Shown here piece after piece: positions 43,488 to 52,429 of a stretch of 64,000 nucleotides of DNA. Made by a program: the position numbers and the translations under genes. Source of the DNA: Phenylobacterium sp. (GTDB lineage Bacteria; Pseudomonadota; Alphaproteobacteria; Caulobacterales; Caulobacteraceae). The DNA is taken from positions 1-64,000 of the forward strand of contig JAGNIV010000006.1 in NCBI GenBank assembly GCA_018001015.1. Direction: 5' to 3'. Each line of letters begins with the position of its first letter. Positions within the stretch are counted from its first letter, which is position 1. The notes below the pieces were generated by a model that did no database searches, was not told the DNA's origin, and was given only the letters and a program-made list of their open reading frames with translations.

Positions 43488-44285
43488 ATGTCGGAGCAAG
43501 ATTTCGCGAGCCTGATGTCGGCCGTCGAGGCGAAGGCCGGATCGTTTTCGGTGACCCTTCCCGACGACTGGCTTCAGGGACGCACGGCGTTTGGCGGGCT
43601 GTCGGCCGCGCTCTGCTGGGAAGCAGCACAACGTTCCGGAGAGGCGCTGCCACCCCTACGCTCGGCTCAGTTCGCCTTCGTCGGGCCGGCTGGCGGGCAG
43701 TTGCGGATCGAACCGACCCTGCTGCGCAGGGGCAAGTCCGCCGCGTTCTATAGCGTGGACCTTTTCGGCGATGACACTCTCGCTGTGCGCGGCCTCCTCG
43801 CGTTCGGCGCCAGCCGGGACTCGACGCTCGATCAGGTGGACCTGCCGGCGCCTGCGGTCCCCGGTTGGGACGATTGTCCGACCTTCTTCGAATCGACCGA
43901 CCGCCGCCGTTTCCTGCAACACTTCGACAGCCGGTTCGCCGCGGGCGCCCGCGCCTTCACACCGGACGCCAAGCCCGAGATGCTGGTCTGGTTGAGACAC
44001 CGGGACGCGGGAGCGTCCGCCACCCTTGCCGCCCTGATCGCACTGGCGGATGCGTTGCCGCCCGCCGCTATCGTCAACTTCCAACCCGGCGCGGGCCCGA
44101 TCAGCACGATGACCTGGTCGATCGACGTGCTTTCCGACGCGCCCCGGAGCGAATCCGGCTGGTGGCTGGTGCGCTCGACGGCGCAGACCGCCGTCCAGGG
44201 CTATTCGGCGCAGGACATGGCGGTCTGGGACGATCAGGGTCGCCCCGTCATGGCGATGCGTCAGACGGTCGCGATCTTCACGTAA
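43488..44285 (+). CDS. acyl-CoA thioesterase-like (double hot-dog) protein
   Basis: 265 residues. TesB-like double hot-dog: WLQGRTAFGGLSAALCWEAA (first fold) and PISTMTWSIDVLSD with GYSAQDMAVWDDQGRPVMAM (second). Cytosolic hydrolysis of acyl-CoA esters; chain length unknown. A hairpin at 44343-44373 follows. Confidence 0.85.
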   Translation: MSEQDFASLMSAVEAKAGSFSVTLPDDWLQGRTAFGGLSAALCWEAAQRSGEALPPLRSAQFAFVGPAGGQLRIEPTLLRRGKSAAFYSVDLFGDDTLAVRGLLAFGASRDSTLDQVDLPAPAVPGWDDCPTFFESTDRRRFLQHFDSRFAAGARAFTPDAKPEMLVWLRHRDAGASATLAALIALADALPPAAIVNFQPGAGPISTMTWSIDVLSDAPRSESGWWLVRSTAQTAVQGYSAQDMAVWDDQGRPVMAMRQTVAIFT

Positions 44286-44342
44286 GGGCCGGAAATTCCG
44301 GACCGCCTCGGCCGAGGTTTCGCGCGGCCCCCCAAACGAAAC

Positions 44343-44373
44343 AGGGCCGCCCCTTGTGGGACGGCCCTGTCGA
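44343..44373. terminator. bidirectional hairpin between thioesterase and HU genes
   Basis: ACAGGGCCGCCCC pairs with GGGACGGCCCTGT with one mismatch around TTGT. It can serve both convergent genes. Confidence 0.75.
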
Positions 44374-44408
44374 AAGTCCGAAGTCCGCGGGCGAGACCCG
44401 CGCGGGAC

Positions 44409-44705
44409 TTACTTCTTCTTGGCGGGCGCGACGCCGTTGACGGCGTCCTTGAGGCCCTTGGCGGCGCGGAAGCGCACGGCCTTGGAGGCCGGGATCTTGA
44501 TCGCTTCGCCGGTGGAGGGGTTACGGCCTTCGCGGGCGGCGCGGGCGCCGACGTCGAACACGCCGAGGCCCGACAGGCGGACGTCGCCGCCCTTGGTCAG
44601 GGCGCCCGAGACGGTGGCGACCATGGCTTCCAGCACGCGGCCGACTTCAGCCTGGGTGGTCCCGGCGGCAGTGGCGACCTGTTCGATGAATTCAGATTGG
44701 GTCAT
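44409..44705 (-). CDS. hup: HU family DNA-binding protein
   Basis: 98 residues from ATG 44705. Nucleoid protein that bends and compacts DNA. N-terminal helices (TQSEFIEQVATAAGTTQAEV), beta arm (VFDVGARAAREGRNPSTGEA) with the conserved RNP, and a short Lys tail (VAPAKKK). Length normal. Confidence 0.93.
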   Translation of the reverse strand: MTQSEFIEQVATAAGTTQAEVGRVLEAMVATVSGALTKGGDVRLSGLGVFDVGARAAREGRNPSTGEAIKIPASKAVRFRAAKGLKDAVNGVAPAKKK

Positions 44706-44886
44706 GTGACCTCCGGTTGTCTTTGTTGCCCTCACGTTTCCACGCAAAGGGAGGCAAGGGTTTGCGCAGATTCGCGGGCGATGGCGACCTTGACCCAAGG
44801 GAAACGGGGCCGAGCGGCCTCGCTTTTGGGCAAAATAGCGCGAATTCGTCGCGGCAGTGAGGCGTCTAGACCCCTCGCGGGGCCTA

Positions 44887-44937
44887 GAGCCCTTTAGGGG
44901 CAGATGGACTCATCTGACCCGTTCAAACGGGCTCTAA
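44887..44937. repeat. palindromic repeat (GAGCCC type)
   Basis: GAGCCCTTT ... AAACGGGCTC with inner CAGATG/CATCTG. Same family as the first half of the repeat at 36398. Confidence 0.8.
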
Positions 44938-44949
44938 TTCAAAGTGATA

Positions 44950-45000
44950 GAGCGCGCCGGACGGGTTATCCGGCTTCCACCTAACCCTGGCGCGCTCTAG
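44950..45000. repeat. palindromic repeat (GAGCGCGCC type)
   Basis: GAGCGCGCC ... GGCGCGCTC ending CTAG. The TAG stop of the DUF883-like gene (44997-44999) is inside it. Confidence 0.82.
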
Positions 45001-45422
45001 CGGGCGTCGCGCAGGTACACCACCTGGCTGCGTCCGGAGCTGATCATGTGGCCCAATACGAAGCCGGCGACCGCGGCGATGCCCAGGGCGACATAGGGCT
45101 TCTCGCGAACCAGGACGTCGGTGTCGCCGAAGCGTTCGACCGCACGCTCCTTCACCTTGCCGTACACTTCCTGGCCCTTGGCCACGACGACCTCGGTCTT
45201 GCCTTCCAGCAGGGTGCGGGCCGCGCTGAGCAGGCTGTGGGCGGCGTCGTTGAGGGCGGCGGGCGCCTTGGCGGCGGCGTCGGCGGCGTCGTTCATCTGG
45301 CCCTTGGCCTTGGCGGTGTTCGCCGCGCCGCGCGCCAGCGGATCGAGGGCGGCGGTCTCGTCGGCGATGCCCGCGTCGTTGGCGGAACCGTTGGCGAAGG
45401 CGGAGGTCGTGGGGTCAGCCAT
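44997..45422 (-). CDS. DUF883/YqjD-like membrane-anchored protein
   Basis: 141 residues from ATG 45422. An Ala-rich helical body (NDAADAAAKAPAALNDAAHS, then LLEGKTEVVVAKGQEVYGKV) and a C-terminal TM (PYVALGIAAVAGFVLGHMIS) as in the ElaB/YqjD ribosome-associated, tail-anchored stress proteins. Inner membrane. The last codons are inside a palindromic repeat. Confidence 0.78.
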   Translation of the reverse strand: MADPTTSAFANGSANDAGIADETAALDPLARGAANTAKAKGQMNDAADAAAKAPAALNDAAHSLLSAARTLLEGKTEVVVAKGQEVYGKVKERAVERFGDTDVLVREKPYVALGIAAVAGFVLGHMISSGRSQVVYLRDAR

Positions 45423-45508
45423 GGCAAGTCTCTCGGATAGGGGATCAGGCCCCATGACGGGGGGCCGGGCACGACACCAACGGGTGCGGCCCGGCCAAGG
45501 TTCCGAAG

Positions 45509-46042
45509 CTAGAATTTGCGCGTGTAGCCGATGGCCCAGACGTCGGCGTTCTCGCTGGAGTCCTTGAAGTCGTGACGCGTGTAGTCGACCCGGACGCCGT
45601 TCTTGTCGTCCAGGAAGTACTGGCCGCCGACCCCGTAGTTCCAGCTGTCGCCATCATCGGCGACCGAGGTCCCCGCGGCCGAGGCCTTGATCTTCGACGT
45701 GCCATAGCCGACGCGGGCGAAGAGGTCGGCCTGCGGCGAGACCGGCAGATAGCCGACGCCGTAGATGGCGGCCTGATGCTGCAGCTTCACATTGACGTTG
45801 GTCCCGGCGACGTTGACGTCGTCTTCCTTGACGCCGGCGGCCAGTTCACCCTCGACGCCGAGATATTGGCCGAAGCGGGCGCCGAGCCGGCCCTGGATAG
45901 CGCCCAGGTTCACGTCGTCGATATTGGCGTTCGCATAGCCGAGCGAGCCGTAGACGGTGGTGGGGGACAGGGACTGCGCCGAGGCGATGGCGGGGACGGC
46001 GAGAACAGCGGTCGTTGCCGCCAGTGCGATGAGAGACTTCAT
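45509..46042 (-). CDS. outer membrane beta-barrel protein, copy 1
   Basis: 177 residues: signal peptide (about 1-22, ending ASA) and a small eight-stranded barrel of the OmpA-like/porin-like class (LGARFGQYLGVEGELAAGV, then YGVGYLPVSPQADLFARVGY) ending YTRKF, whose terminal Phe is the BAM signal. Outer membrane. About 80% identical to the next upstream gene. Confidence 0.88.
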   Translation of the reverse strand: MKSLIALAATTAVLAVPAIASAQSLSPTTVYGSLGYANANIDDVNLGAIQGRLGARFGQYLGVEGELAAGVKEDDVNVAGTNVNVKLQHQAAIYGVGYLPVSPQADLFARVGYGTSKIKASAAGTSVADDGDSWNYGVGGQYFLDDKNGVRVDYTRHDFKDSSENADVWAIGYTRKF

Positions 46043-46228
46043 AGTTTACTCCAACTCTTTGGTTCAGCGCCCCAGCACCACCCAAGTCGCCTGCAAACAC
46101 GGCGGGCGTGGGTCTGTTCCTGGACATTCGGCGGAAACAATGTGGCGGGAGCGGAGGTGTGGCCGCGGGGGCACAGGTCGGCGCTCGGGGCGCCGGAGTT
46201 GAAGACCGGCGTTCGAAAACGCGGTCAC

Positions 46229-46258
46229 GTCATGGCCGGGCGATCGCCCGGCCATGAC
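46229..46258. terminator. perfect 30-base palindrome after barrel copy 2
   Basis: GTCATGGCCGGGCGA and TCGCCCGGCCATGAC are exact complements. It lies 13-42 bases past the stop of the barrel gene copy 2, in the gap between the two copies. Probable terminator without T-run, or a mobile palindrome. Confidence 0.65.
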
Positions 46259-46270
46259 GCTGCAAGGGTC

Positions 46271-46804
46271 TTAGAACTTGCGGGTGTAGGCGACCGCCCA
46301 GACGTCGGCGTCGTCGCTGGAGTCCTTGAAGTCGTGACGCGTGTAGTCGACGCGCACGCCGTTCTTCTCGTCGAAGAAGTACTGGCCGCCGACGCCGTAG
46401 TTCCAGCTGTCGCCGTCCGCGGCGGCGGCGGCGCCGAGCGCCGAGGCCTCGATCTTGGAGTTGCCGTAGCCCACGCGGGCCAGCAGGTCGAACTGCGGGT
46501 TCAGCGGCAGATAGCCGACGCCGTAGATCGCCACCTGGTGCTTCAGCTCCACGTCGACATTGACCGCGCCGATCCGGACGCTGTCTTCCTTGACGCCACC
46601 GGCGACTTCACCTTCGACGCCGACATACTGGCCGAAGCGGGCGCCCAGGCGGCCCTGGACGGCGCCCAGGTTCACGTCGTCGAGGGCGGCGTTGGCATAG
46701 CCGATCGAGCCGTAGAAGGTGGTGGGCGACAGCGACTGGGCCGAGGCGACGGCCGGGACGGCGAGAACGGCGGCGGTGGCCGCGAGTGCGATGAGAGACT
46801 TCAT
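46271..46804 (-). CDS. outer membrane beta-barrel protein, copy 2
   Basis: 177 residues from ATG 46804 (the frame to 47029 adds non-signal residues). Same architecture as copy 1, including signal peptide and YTRKF end. Differences cluster in the loops (for example GVKEDSVRIGAVNV against GVKEDDVNVAGTNV). Leader DNA of both genes is also similar, so the duplication included the promoter. Confidence 0.88.
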   Translation of the reverse strand: MKSLIALAATAAVLAVPAVASAQSLSPTTFYGSIGYANAALDDVNLGAVQGRLGARFGQYVGVEGEVAGGVKEDSVRIGAVNVDVELKHQVAIYGVGYLPLNPQFDLLARVGYGNSKIEASALGAAAAADGDSWNYGVGGQYFFDEKNGVRVDYTRHDFKDSSDDADVWAVAYTRKF

Positions 46805-47134
46805 TTTTTTGGTACTCCAACTCTGGGTTTCATTGCCCAGGTTGCGCAAATGGCATGCAACACCGCCGAAACAAGCCTGGTTTCTGAACATATCCGGGAA
46901 GGCACAACGCTTGGCGGTGGTCTGTGGCCCGGACGCCACAGACTTGAACTCGCCGGAATCGCCCCCAAGGGAACGTGGGCGCTTCAACTTTAGGGTGAAG
47001 ATTGTTGGGCAATTCAGAAGCTTAGCCATGGCGGGCGTGGAACGTGCACGCCACCCTATCGGCCTGAGCGTCTTCCCCTGCTATCAGTGTCGCCTGACGC
47101 CCCAGTGAGCGGGCCCTGTATCGGGAGGCGACCC
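46805..47134. other. divergent promoter region barrel 2 / KAS III
   Basis: A 330-base gap with no gene seen. The part next to 46805 resembles the leader of barrel copy 1 (ACTCCAACTCT). Confidence 0.5.
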
Positions 47135-48256
47135 TTGGACTCAGCCGTGATCGCGGCCACCGGCCTCTACACCCCACCCTTGAGCGTCTCGAACGCCGAG
47201 CTGGTGGAGGCCTTCAACACCTATGTCGCCAACTTCAACACCGAGCACGCTAGGGCCATCGAGGCGGGCGAGGTCGAGGCCCTGACCCCCTCCTCCGTGG
47301 AGTTCATCGAGAAGGCTTCGGGGATCAAGTCGCGGTTTGTGGTGGACAAGGCCGGCGTCATCGACCCGGCGGTGATGACGCCGCGCATCCCCGAACGCCC
47401 CAACGACGAGATTTCGGTGATGGCCGAAATCGGCGTGGCCGCGGCCCGCGACGCCATCGCCCGCTGGGGCAAGGACGCCAGCCAGATCGACGCGGTGATC
47501 TGCGCGGCCTCGAACATGCAGCGGGCCTATCCGGCCATGGCCATCGAGATCCAGCAGGCGCTGGGCATCGAGGGCTTCGGCTTCGACATGAACGTCGCCT
47601 GCTCCTCGGCCACCTTCGGCATCAAGACCGCCGCCGACTACATCGCCACGGGCTCGGCCCGCGCGGTGCTGGTGGTCAATCCGGAGATCACCTCGGGCCA
47701 CCTGAACTTCCGCGACCGCGACAGCCACTTCATCTTCGGCGACGTGGCCACTGCGGTGATCGTCGAGCGAGCCGACCTGGCCACGCCCGGCCAGGGCTGG
47801 GAGATCCTGGGCACGCGGCTGAAGACCCAGTTCTCCAACAACATCCGCAACAACTTCGGCTTCCTCAACCGCGCGGCGCCCGAGGGGATCGGGGCGGCCG
47901 ACAAGCTGTTCGTGCAGGAAGGCCGCAAGGTGTTCCGCGAGGTGGTGCCGATGGTCTCGGAAATGATCGTCGCCCACGCCGGCGCCCTGGGGGTCGATCC
48001 CACTGGGCTGAAGCGCCTCTGGTTGCATCAGGCCAACATCAACATGAACCTGATGATCGGCAAGAAGGTGCTGGGCCGCGATCCCGAGCCCGGCGAGAAC
48101 GTCATCATCCTCGACACCTACGCCAACACCTCGTCGGCCGGTTCGATCATCGCCTTCCACAGCGCCAACGAGGACTTCCAGGCCGGCGACACCGGCCTGA
48201 TCTGCTCCTTCGGCGCGGGCTACTCCGCAGGCACCGTCTTCGTCAGGAAGCGGTAG
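47135..48256 (+). CDS. beta-ketoacyl-ACP synthase III-like protein
   Basis: 373 residues from TTG 47135, chosen because GGGAGG stands six bases before it (GTG codons at 47087 and 47105 lack one). FabH-like thiolase fold: catalytic Cys in NVACSSATFG, His in WLHQANINMN, Asn in DTYANTSSAG. It condenses an acyl-CoA with malonyl-ACP. FabH relatives in Caulobacterales of this longer type (about 370) are separate from the housekeeping fabH. Its end overlaps the convergent hydroxylase by 14 bases. Confidence 0.88.
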   Translation: MDSAVIAATGLYTPPLSVSNAELVEAFNTYVANFNTEHARAIEAGEVEALTPSSVEFIEKASGIKSRFVVDKAGVIDPAVMTPRIPERPNDEISVMAEIGVAAARDAIARWGKDASQIDAVICAASNMQRAYPAMAIEIQQALGIEGFGFDMNVACSSATFGIKTAADYIATGSARAVLVVNPEITSGHLNFRDRDSHFIFGDVATAVIVERADLATPGQGWEILGTRLKTQFSNNIRNNFGFLNRAAPEGIGAADKLFVQEGRKVFREVVPMVSEMIVAHAGALGVDPTGLKRLWLHQANINMNLMIGKKVLGRDPEPGENVIILDTYANTSSAGSIIAFHSANEDFQAGDTGLICSFGAGYSAGTVFVRKR

Positions 48257-49340
48257 GCCGCAGGGCCTTGGTCCGGAACCAGCGCGAGATGACCCACTTC
48301 TCGCCAGAGGTGGGGGGCGATCCTTCGTGCAGGGTGCGCGGGTCCATCTCGCCCTCGGGGGTGACGCTGTCGAAGATCAGCGCGCCCCCGGGCGGCGGCC
48401 GGAAGGCGGCCTCCAGCCGGGGGAACACCGTCGCCCCGCCCTCGAAGGCGTCATTCAGATAGACAAGCAGGGTGCGGACCCGCTGACCCATGACCGCCAG
48501 TTGCTGAGCATTGGCGGGGGTGTCGGGGATGTAGTCCATATGCGGGCGATAGCGTTCGCCCGGCGAATAATGCAGCACCCCCAACCCCTCGGCGTTCTCC
48601 GGCGGCATCTCAGCGGCTTGGCTGAGGCGCAGGTTCACCAGCTCCAGGATGACGTCTGAATCCACCAGGCCGAAGTGCATGACGCGGTTGGAGCGCTCGT
48701 CACGCTCTTCTTCGCCGCCGTCGTCCACCAGCACCAGGCCGCGACCCAGGGCGGGCTCGGCGAGCGCCCTCACATAGGCGCAAATCCAGGTCGGCAGCAG
48801 GCTCGGGATCGACAGGATGCGCGGGCTCTCGCTCTCCACCACCCGGCTGACCGGAGCGGCGAAGTCCGAGAGGTCCGCGGCGGCGGCCACCGCGTCCCAA
48901 TCGGTGGGCGCGGGTATGACGCCTCGGGCGCCCAGGGCGGCGATGGCCGGCTCGAACCCGGTGATGGCCGCCGCCGACAGAGCGGCGTGGGCCAGCTTCC
49001 GGTCACCACAGAGCAGGCCGAGCTGACAGGCGGCGCGACCGTCCCCCAGCTGGGCGGCGCGGGCCAGCCAGAACAGGGCGCGGCCAATGTTGCGCGGCGT
49101 GCCGATGGCGCCGGAATCGACAATGGCCGCCAGGTGCAGGCCGAAGGGGTCACCCGCCTGGGCGGCCTGAATGATGCGGCCAACGCCCAGGGCCGGCGCC
49201 TGGGGGGTGATATGCCCCACCAGCTGCCAGAGCCCCAGGCGCGAGACGGCCGGCATCCAGCCGCCGTGGGCGGCGCGGACCATCCAGTCCAGGGCGGCCT
49301 TGCCCTGGCCCTGGCTGTCGAGGGCCTCGGCCAGCGCCAT
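48243..49340 (-). CDS. Sel1-repeat plus prolyl 4-hydroxylase-like protein
   Basis: At least 365 residues. Sel1-like helical repeats at the front (GGWMPAVSRLGLWQLVGH, then GRALFWLARAAQLGDGRAAC), then a 2OG-Fe(II) dioxygenase: GERYRPHMDYI (HxD), LVYLNDAFEGGATVFPRL, RTLHEGSP (His) and GEKWVISRWFR (Lys/Arg). The repeat pattern already starts before ATG 49340 (EASRAALAGDAEAQ), yet only CTG codons are available there up to the M48 stop. A CTG at 49409 would overlap that stop as CTGA. The substrate is unknown. Confidence 0.82.
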   Translation of the reverse strand: MALAEALDSQGQGKAALDWMVRAAHGGWMPAVSRLGLWQLVGHITPQAPALGVGRIIQAAQAGDPFGLHLAAIVDSGAIGTPRNIGRALFWLARAAQLGDGRAACQLGLLCGDRKLAHAALSAAAITGFEPAIAALGARGVIPAPTDWDAVAAAADLSDFAAPVSRVVESESPRILSIPSLLPTWICAYVRALAEPALGRGLVLVDDGGEEERDERSNRVMHFGLVDSDVILELVNLRLSQAAEMPPENAEGLGVLHYSPGERYRPHMDYIPDTPANAQQLAVMGQRVRTLLVYLNDAFEGGATVFPRLEAAFRPPPGGALIFDSVTPEGEMDPRTLHEGSPPTSGEKWVISRWFRTKALRPTAS

Positions 49341-49405
49341 CTGGGCCTCGGCGTCACCGGCAAGGGCGGCGCGGCTGGCTTCGTCGTAGGTGAGGATGCG
49401 TTGGG

Positions 49406-50599
49406 TCAGTAGATCGGCTCACTCTTGGGGGGATGGGCGGCTTTCCAGTCCATCGCCATGCGAACACGGCCGCCGACGGAGGGATGATCATAGAACAACA
49501 CCTCCTCCAGCTTCGACGGGGTGGCGGCGCGATATTCGATGGTCTTGACCAGGGCCTTGGCCAGGCCGTCGGGCTCGTTGAAGCGTTCCAGGGAGAACCT
49601 GTCGGCGTCGGTCTCGGCGATCCGCACCAGGGACGAGGTGATCGGCGTCGCCAGCAGGCTCAGCACCGCGATGATGATCCAGATCACCGGCAGGCCGGCG
49701 GGGTCGGATATCCCGTCCACGCCCTTGGCGCCCAGCAGCCGCGCCACCGGCGCAAACATGCGGTCCACGAGGAAGAACAGCACCAGGGCCAGGCCCCCGA
49801 AGGCTGAGGCCAGCCAGATGGAGTGCATGTGGACGTAGTGGCCCATCTCGTGGCCCACGACGCCCCTCACCTCGGCGAGGTCGGCGCCCTGCTTGAACAT
49901 GGTGTCGCTCATCGCCACCCGGGCGGTGCCGAACAGGCCCGAGACGTTGGCCGTGTAGCGGTTGGACTGCTTGGAGCCGTTGTAGACATAAATCTTGTCG
50001 GAAGGGACGCCGTTGGTGTTGGCCATGGTCACCACCGTGTCGCGCACCGGGCCAGGAGGCGCGGGGGTGTAGGTGTTGAACAGCGGCTCGATGAACACCG
50101 GGGCCAGGACCATGATCACCATGAAGGCGACGGCCACCAGGCCGCCGCTCCACGCCCACCACGTCCTCGGCGCCCTGCGCATCACGGCGTAGACCCCGGA
50201 GGCCAGGGCCACCGTCATGACCAGGGAAATGACGAGCATGGTCAGGGTCTCCCCCATCCAGCCGCCGAAGGCCTGGTCGGTCAGGCCATAGGACTTCTGC
50301 CGCCACCAGTCCTCGTAGGCCGACCAGGGCAGGGTCAGCAGCCCCTCGATCACGGCGTCGACGATCACCACCGCGGCCACCGCCAGCCAGGGACGGCTCT
50401 TCTTGGCCTGGACCGCGTTGCGCACCTTCACCAGCACACCGGACCTCAGGACCAGCCAGGCGACCAGGATGGACACGATGGCCGCCCAGAGCAGCACCCA
50501 GTGCCCGCCCTGGGTATAGGCCGTGGCCTTGGCGTGGGCCTCCGGCGGCAGTGTCGCGAGATAGGCCTGCGTCGCCGCGGCCGGATCGAATTGGGCCAT
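49406..50599 (-). CDS. M48 (Ste24/CAAX-like) membrane metalloprotease
   Basis: 397 residues from ATG 50599. Several TM helices and the zinc motif HEMGHYVHMH with the third ligand in ETDADRFSLE. Family members cleave membrane or misfolded proteins. The arrangement (two TM blocks around the site) is like Ste24. Inner membrane. Immediately upstream of the Sel1/hydroxylase gene. Confidence 0.9.
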   Translation of the reverse strand: MAQFDPAAATQAYLATLPPEAHAKATAYTQGGHWVLLWAAIVSILVAWLVLRSGVLVKVRNAVQAKKSRPWLAVAAVVIVDAVIEGLLTLPWSAYEDWWRQKSYGLTDQAFGGWMGETLTMLVISLVMTVALASGVYAVMRRAPRTWWAWSGGLVAVAFMVIMVLAPVFIEPLFNTYTPAPPGPVRDTVVTMANTNGVPSDKIYVYNGSKQSNRYTANVSGLFGTARVAMSDTMFKQGADLAEVRGVVGHEMGHYVHMHSIWLASAFGGLALVLFFLVDRMFAPVARLLGAKGVDGISDPAGLPVIWIIIAVLSLLATPITSSLVRIAETDADRFSLERFNEPDGLAKALVKTIEYRAATPSKLEEVLFYDHPSVGGRVRMAMDWKAAHPPKSEPIY

Positions 50600-50706
50600 G
50601 CCCCTACCCTCCCGAATATGGGGTGGAAAAAGCCAGATAAGCCCCGGCTTGTCAGGTGAAATTTGTCTCACCTTCCCGCCGCGCCGGCCCCGGGCGATAA
50701 GGGGCC

Positions 50707-51465
50707 ATGACCACGATCCTCGCCATCCACGCCCATCCGGACGACATCGAGACCCTGGGAGGCGGCACGATGGCCCTGCTGGCGGCCCTGGGCCACCGCG
50801 TGAGGATCGTCACGGTGACGGCGGGCGACTGCGGCTCCAACGAGACCGACCCCGCGCAGACCGCCCGCATCCGAAGGGCCGAGGCCGAGGCCTCCGCCGC
50901 CCTCATCGGGGCCGACTACCGCTGCGCCGACATTCCCGACCTCAGCGTGTTCAACGACGATCCTTGCCGCCGGCGGGTGACCGAGATGATCCGCTGGGCC
51001 GCGCCGGACATCGTGCTGACGGCCTCGCCGGCGGACTATCACCCCGACCATGAGGCCGTCAGCGTGCTGGTCCGCGACGCCTGTTTCGCGGCCTCGGTCC
51101 CCAACTATGCGACCGGCGACGCACCCATCCTGGCCGGCATCCCACACCTCTACTTCATGGACCCCATCGGCGGCCGCGACCGCGAGGGCGTCAGGGTGGT
51201 CCCCGACTTCGGCGTTGACGTGGGCGACCACTTCGCCACCAAGCAGGCCATGCTGGCCGCTCACAAGAGCCAGGACAGCTGGGTCTCCAAGCAGCACGAC
51301 ATCAGCGATCACCAGGCCTCGATGGAGGCCTGGACGCGGCGTCGGGGCCGCGACTTCGGCGTGCCCCTGGCGGAGGGCTTCCGCCAGTACCGCCACCATC
51401 CCTATCCGAGAACGGCGCTGCTGCAGGCGCTGCTGGGGGAGCAGTTGGTGGCCCTGGTTCCCTGA
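50707..51465 (+). CDS. PIG-L family deacetylase
   Basis: 252 residues. Zinc sites AIHAHPDDIE (HPDD) and YHPDHEAVS (HPDH). Hydrolyses N-acetyl groups of GlcNAc-type substrates; the actual substrate is unknown. Cytosolic. A palindromic repeat follows. Confidence 0.9.
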   Translation: MTTILAIHAHPDDIETLGGGTMALLAALGHRVRIVTVTAGDCGSNETDPAQTARIRRAEAEASAALIGADYRCADIPDLSVFNDDPCRRRVTEMIRWAAPDIVLTASPADYHPDHEAVSVLVRDACFAASVPNYATGDAPILAGIPHLYFMDPIGGRDREGVRVVPDFGVDVGDHFATKQAMLAAHKSQDSWVSKQHDISDHQASMEAWTRRRGRDFGVPLAEGFRQYRHHPYPRTALLQALLGEQLVALVP

Positions 51466-51493
51466 GAGGCTTGGGCGTCGAGAGGCCACGAAC

Positions 51494-51594
51494 GTCATCC
51501 CGGCCGCAGCGAAGCGGAGAGCCGGGACCCAGGGGCGGTGCGCAAGGCCCCTGGGTCCCGGCTCTGCGGCCCTTCGGGCCTTGGCCGGGATGAC
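51494..51594. repeat. 101-bp long palindromic repeat
   Basis: GTCATCCCGGCC...GGCCGGGATGAC with inner GAGCCGGGACCCAGGGG/CCCCTGGGTCCCGGCTC. This is the widespread alphaproteobacterial type of element. Confidence 0.85.
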
Positions 51595-51761
51595 GGGGGT
51601 GGTTGCTGAATAGGGGTTCGCGCGCCTTGCGGAACAGACCATCTCATCCCGGCGTCTTCCCGCCGAGGCCGGCGCCTGACAGAAAGGTCTCGCCCATTGT
51701 CGGGCGCGTCGCGCGTGGTTCGTCCTTGGGGCGTATCCACCGGAAACAAGGGTGTTCGCCT

Positions 51762-52394
51762 ATGACCAAGCTGATGACGACGTTGCTGGCCGCGGGCGCG
51801 AGCCTGGCCTTCGCGGGCCAGGCCTTGGCCGCGGGCGGCGCCTGCCCGCCCGGCGTGCCGGCCGGCATCTTCTGCGGCGAGCCCGACGCCAGTCTGGCGC
51901 CCGCCGGGACCTACGCCCTCGACGCCCAGCACGCCTCGGTCATCGCCCGGGTTCCGCACATGGGCTATTCCATCAGCATCTTCCGCTTCGACAAGGTGAC
52001 GGGGACCCTGACCTGGGATCCGGCCTCTCCGGCCAAGTCGTCGGTGACCGCCACGGTGGAGACCGGCTTCGTCAGCACCAATGTGGCGGGCTTTGGCCAG
52101 GCCATTTCCGACAAGTATCTGGGCGCCAAGGCCAATCCGGCGGCGACCTTCGTCTCCACCGCCTTCCGTCAGACCGACGCCACCCATGGTCAGGTGGACG
52201 GCGCCCTCACCCTGATGGGCAAGACCAGGCCGGTCACCTTCGACGTCGTCCTGGTGGGCGCGGGCAAGGGCTTCGGCAAGCCACGCATCGGCATGACCGC
52301 CACCACCAGCATCAAGCCTGGCGACTTCGGCATGCCGCCGGTATTCGCCGACCCCATCGCGCTGGTGATCGATGCGGAGTTCGAGCAGAAATGA
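51762..52394 (+). CDS. YceI family periplasmic protein
   Basis: 210 residues from ATG 51762; signal peptide (LLAAGASLAFAGQALA). YceI lipocalin-like pattern: YALDAQHASVIARVPHMGYS, then FVSTAFRQTD and LTLMGKTRPVTFDVVLVG. Binds isoprenoids in the periplasm. Extended N-terminus with Cys (GACPPGVPAGIFCGEPD). Confidence 0.9.
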   Translation: MTKLMTTLLAAGASLAFAGQALAAGGACPPGVPAGIFCGEPDASLAPAGTYALDAQHASVIARVPHMGYSISIFRFDKVTGTLTWDPASPAKSSVTATVETGFVSTNVAGFGQAISDKYLGAKANPAATFVSTAFRQTDATHGQVDGALTLMGKTRPVTFDVVLVGAGKGFGKPRIGMTATTSIKPGDFGMPPVFADPIALVIDAEFEQK

Positions 52395-52400
52395 GCCCGC

Positions 52401-52423
52401 CTCCCTCCCGCCATGGGAGGGAG
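52401..52423. terminator. hairpin after yceI
   Basis: CTCCCTCCC and GGGAGGGAG around GCCAT. Can serve both convergent genes. Confidence 0.7.
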
Positions 52424-52429
52424 ACTTCC

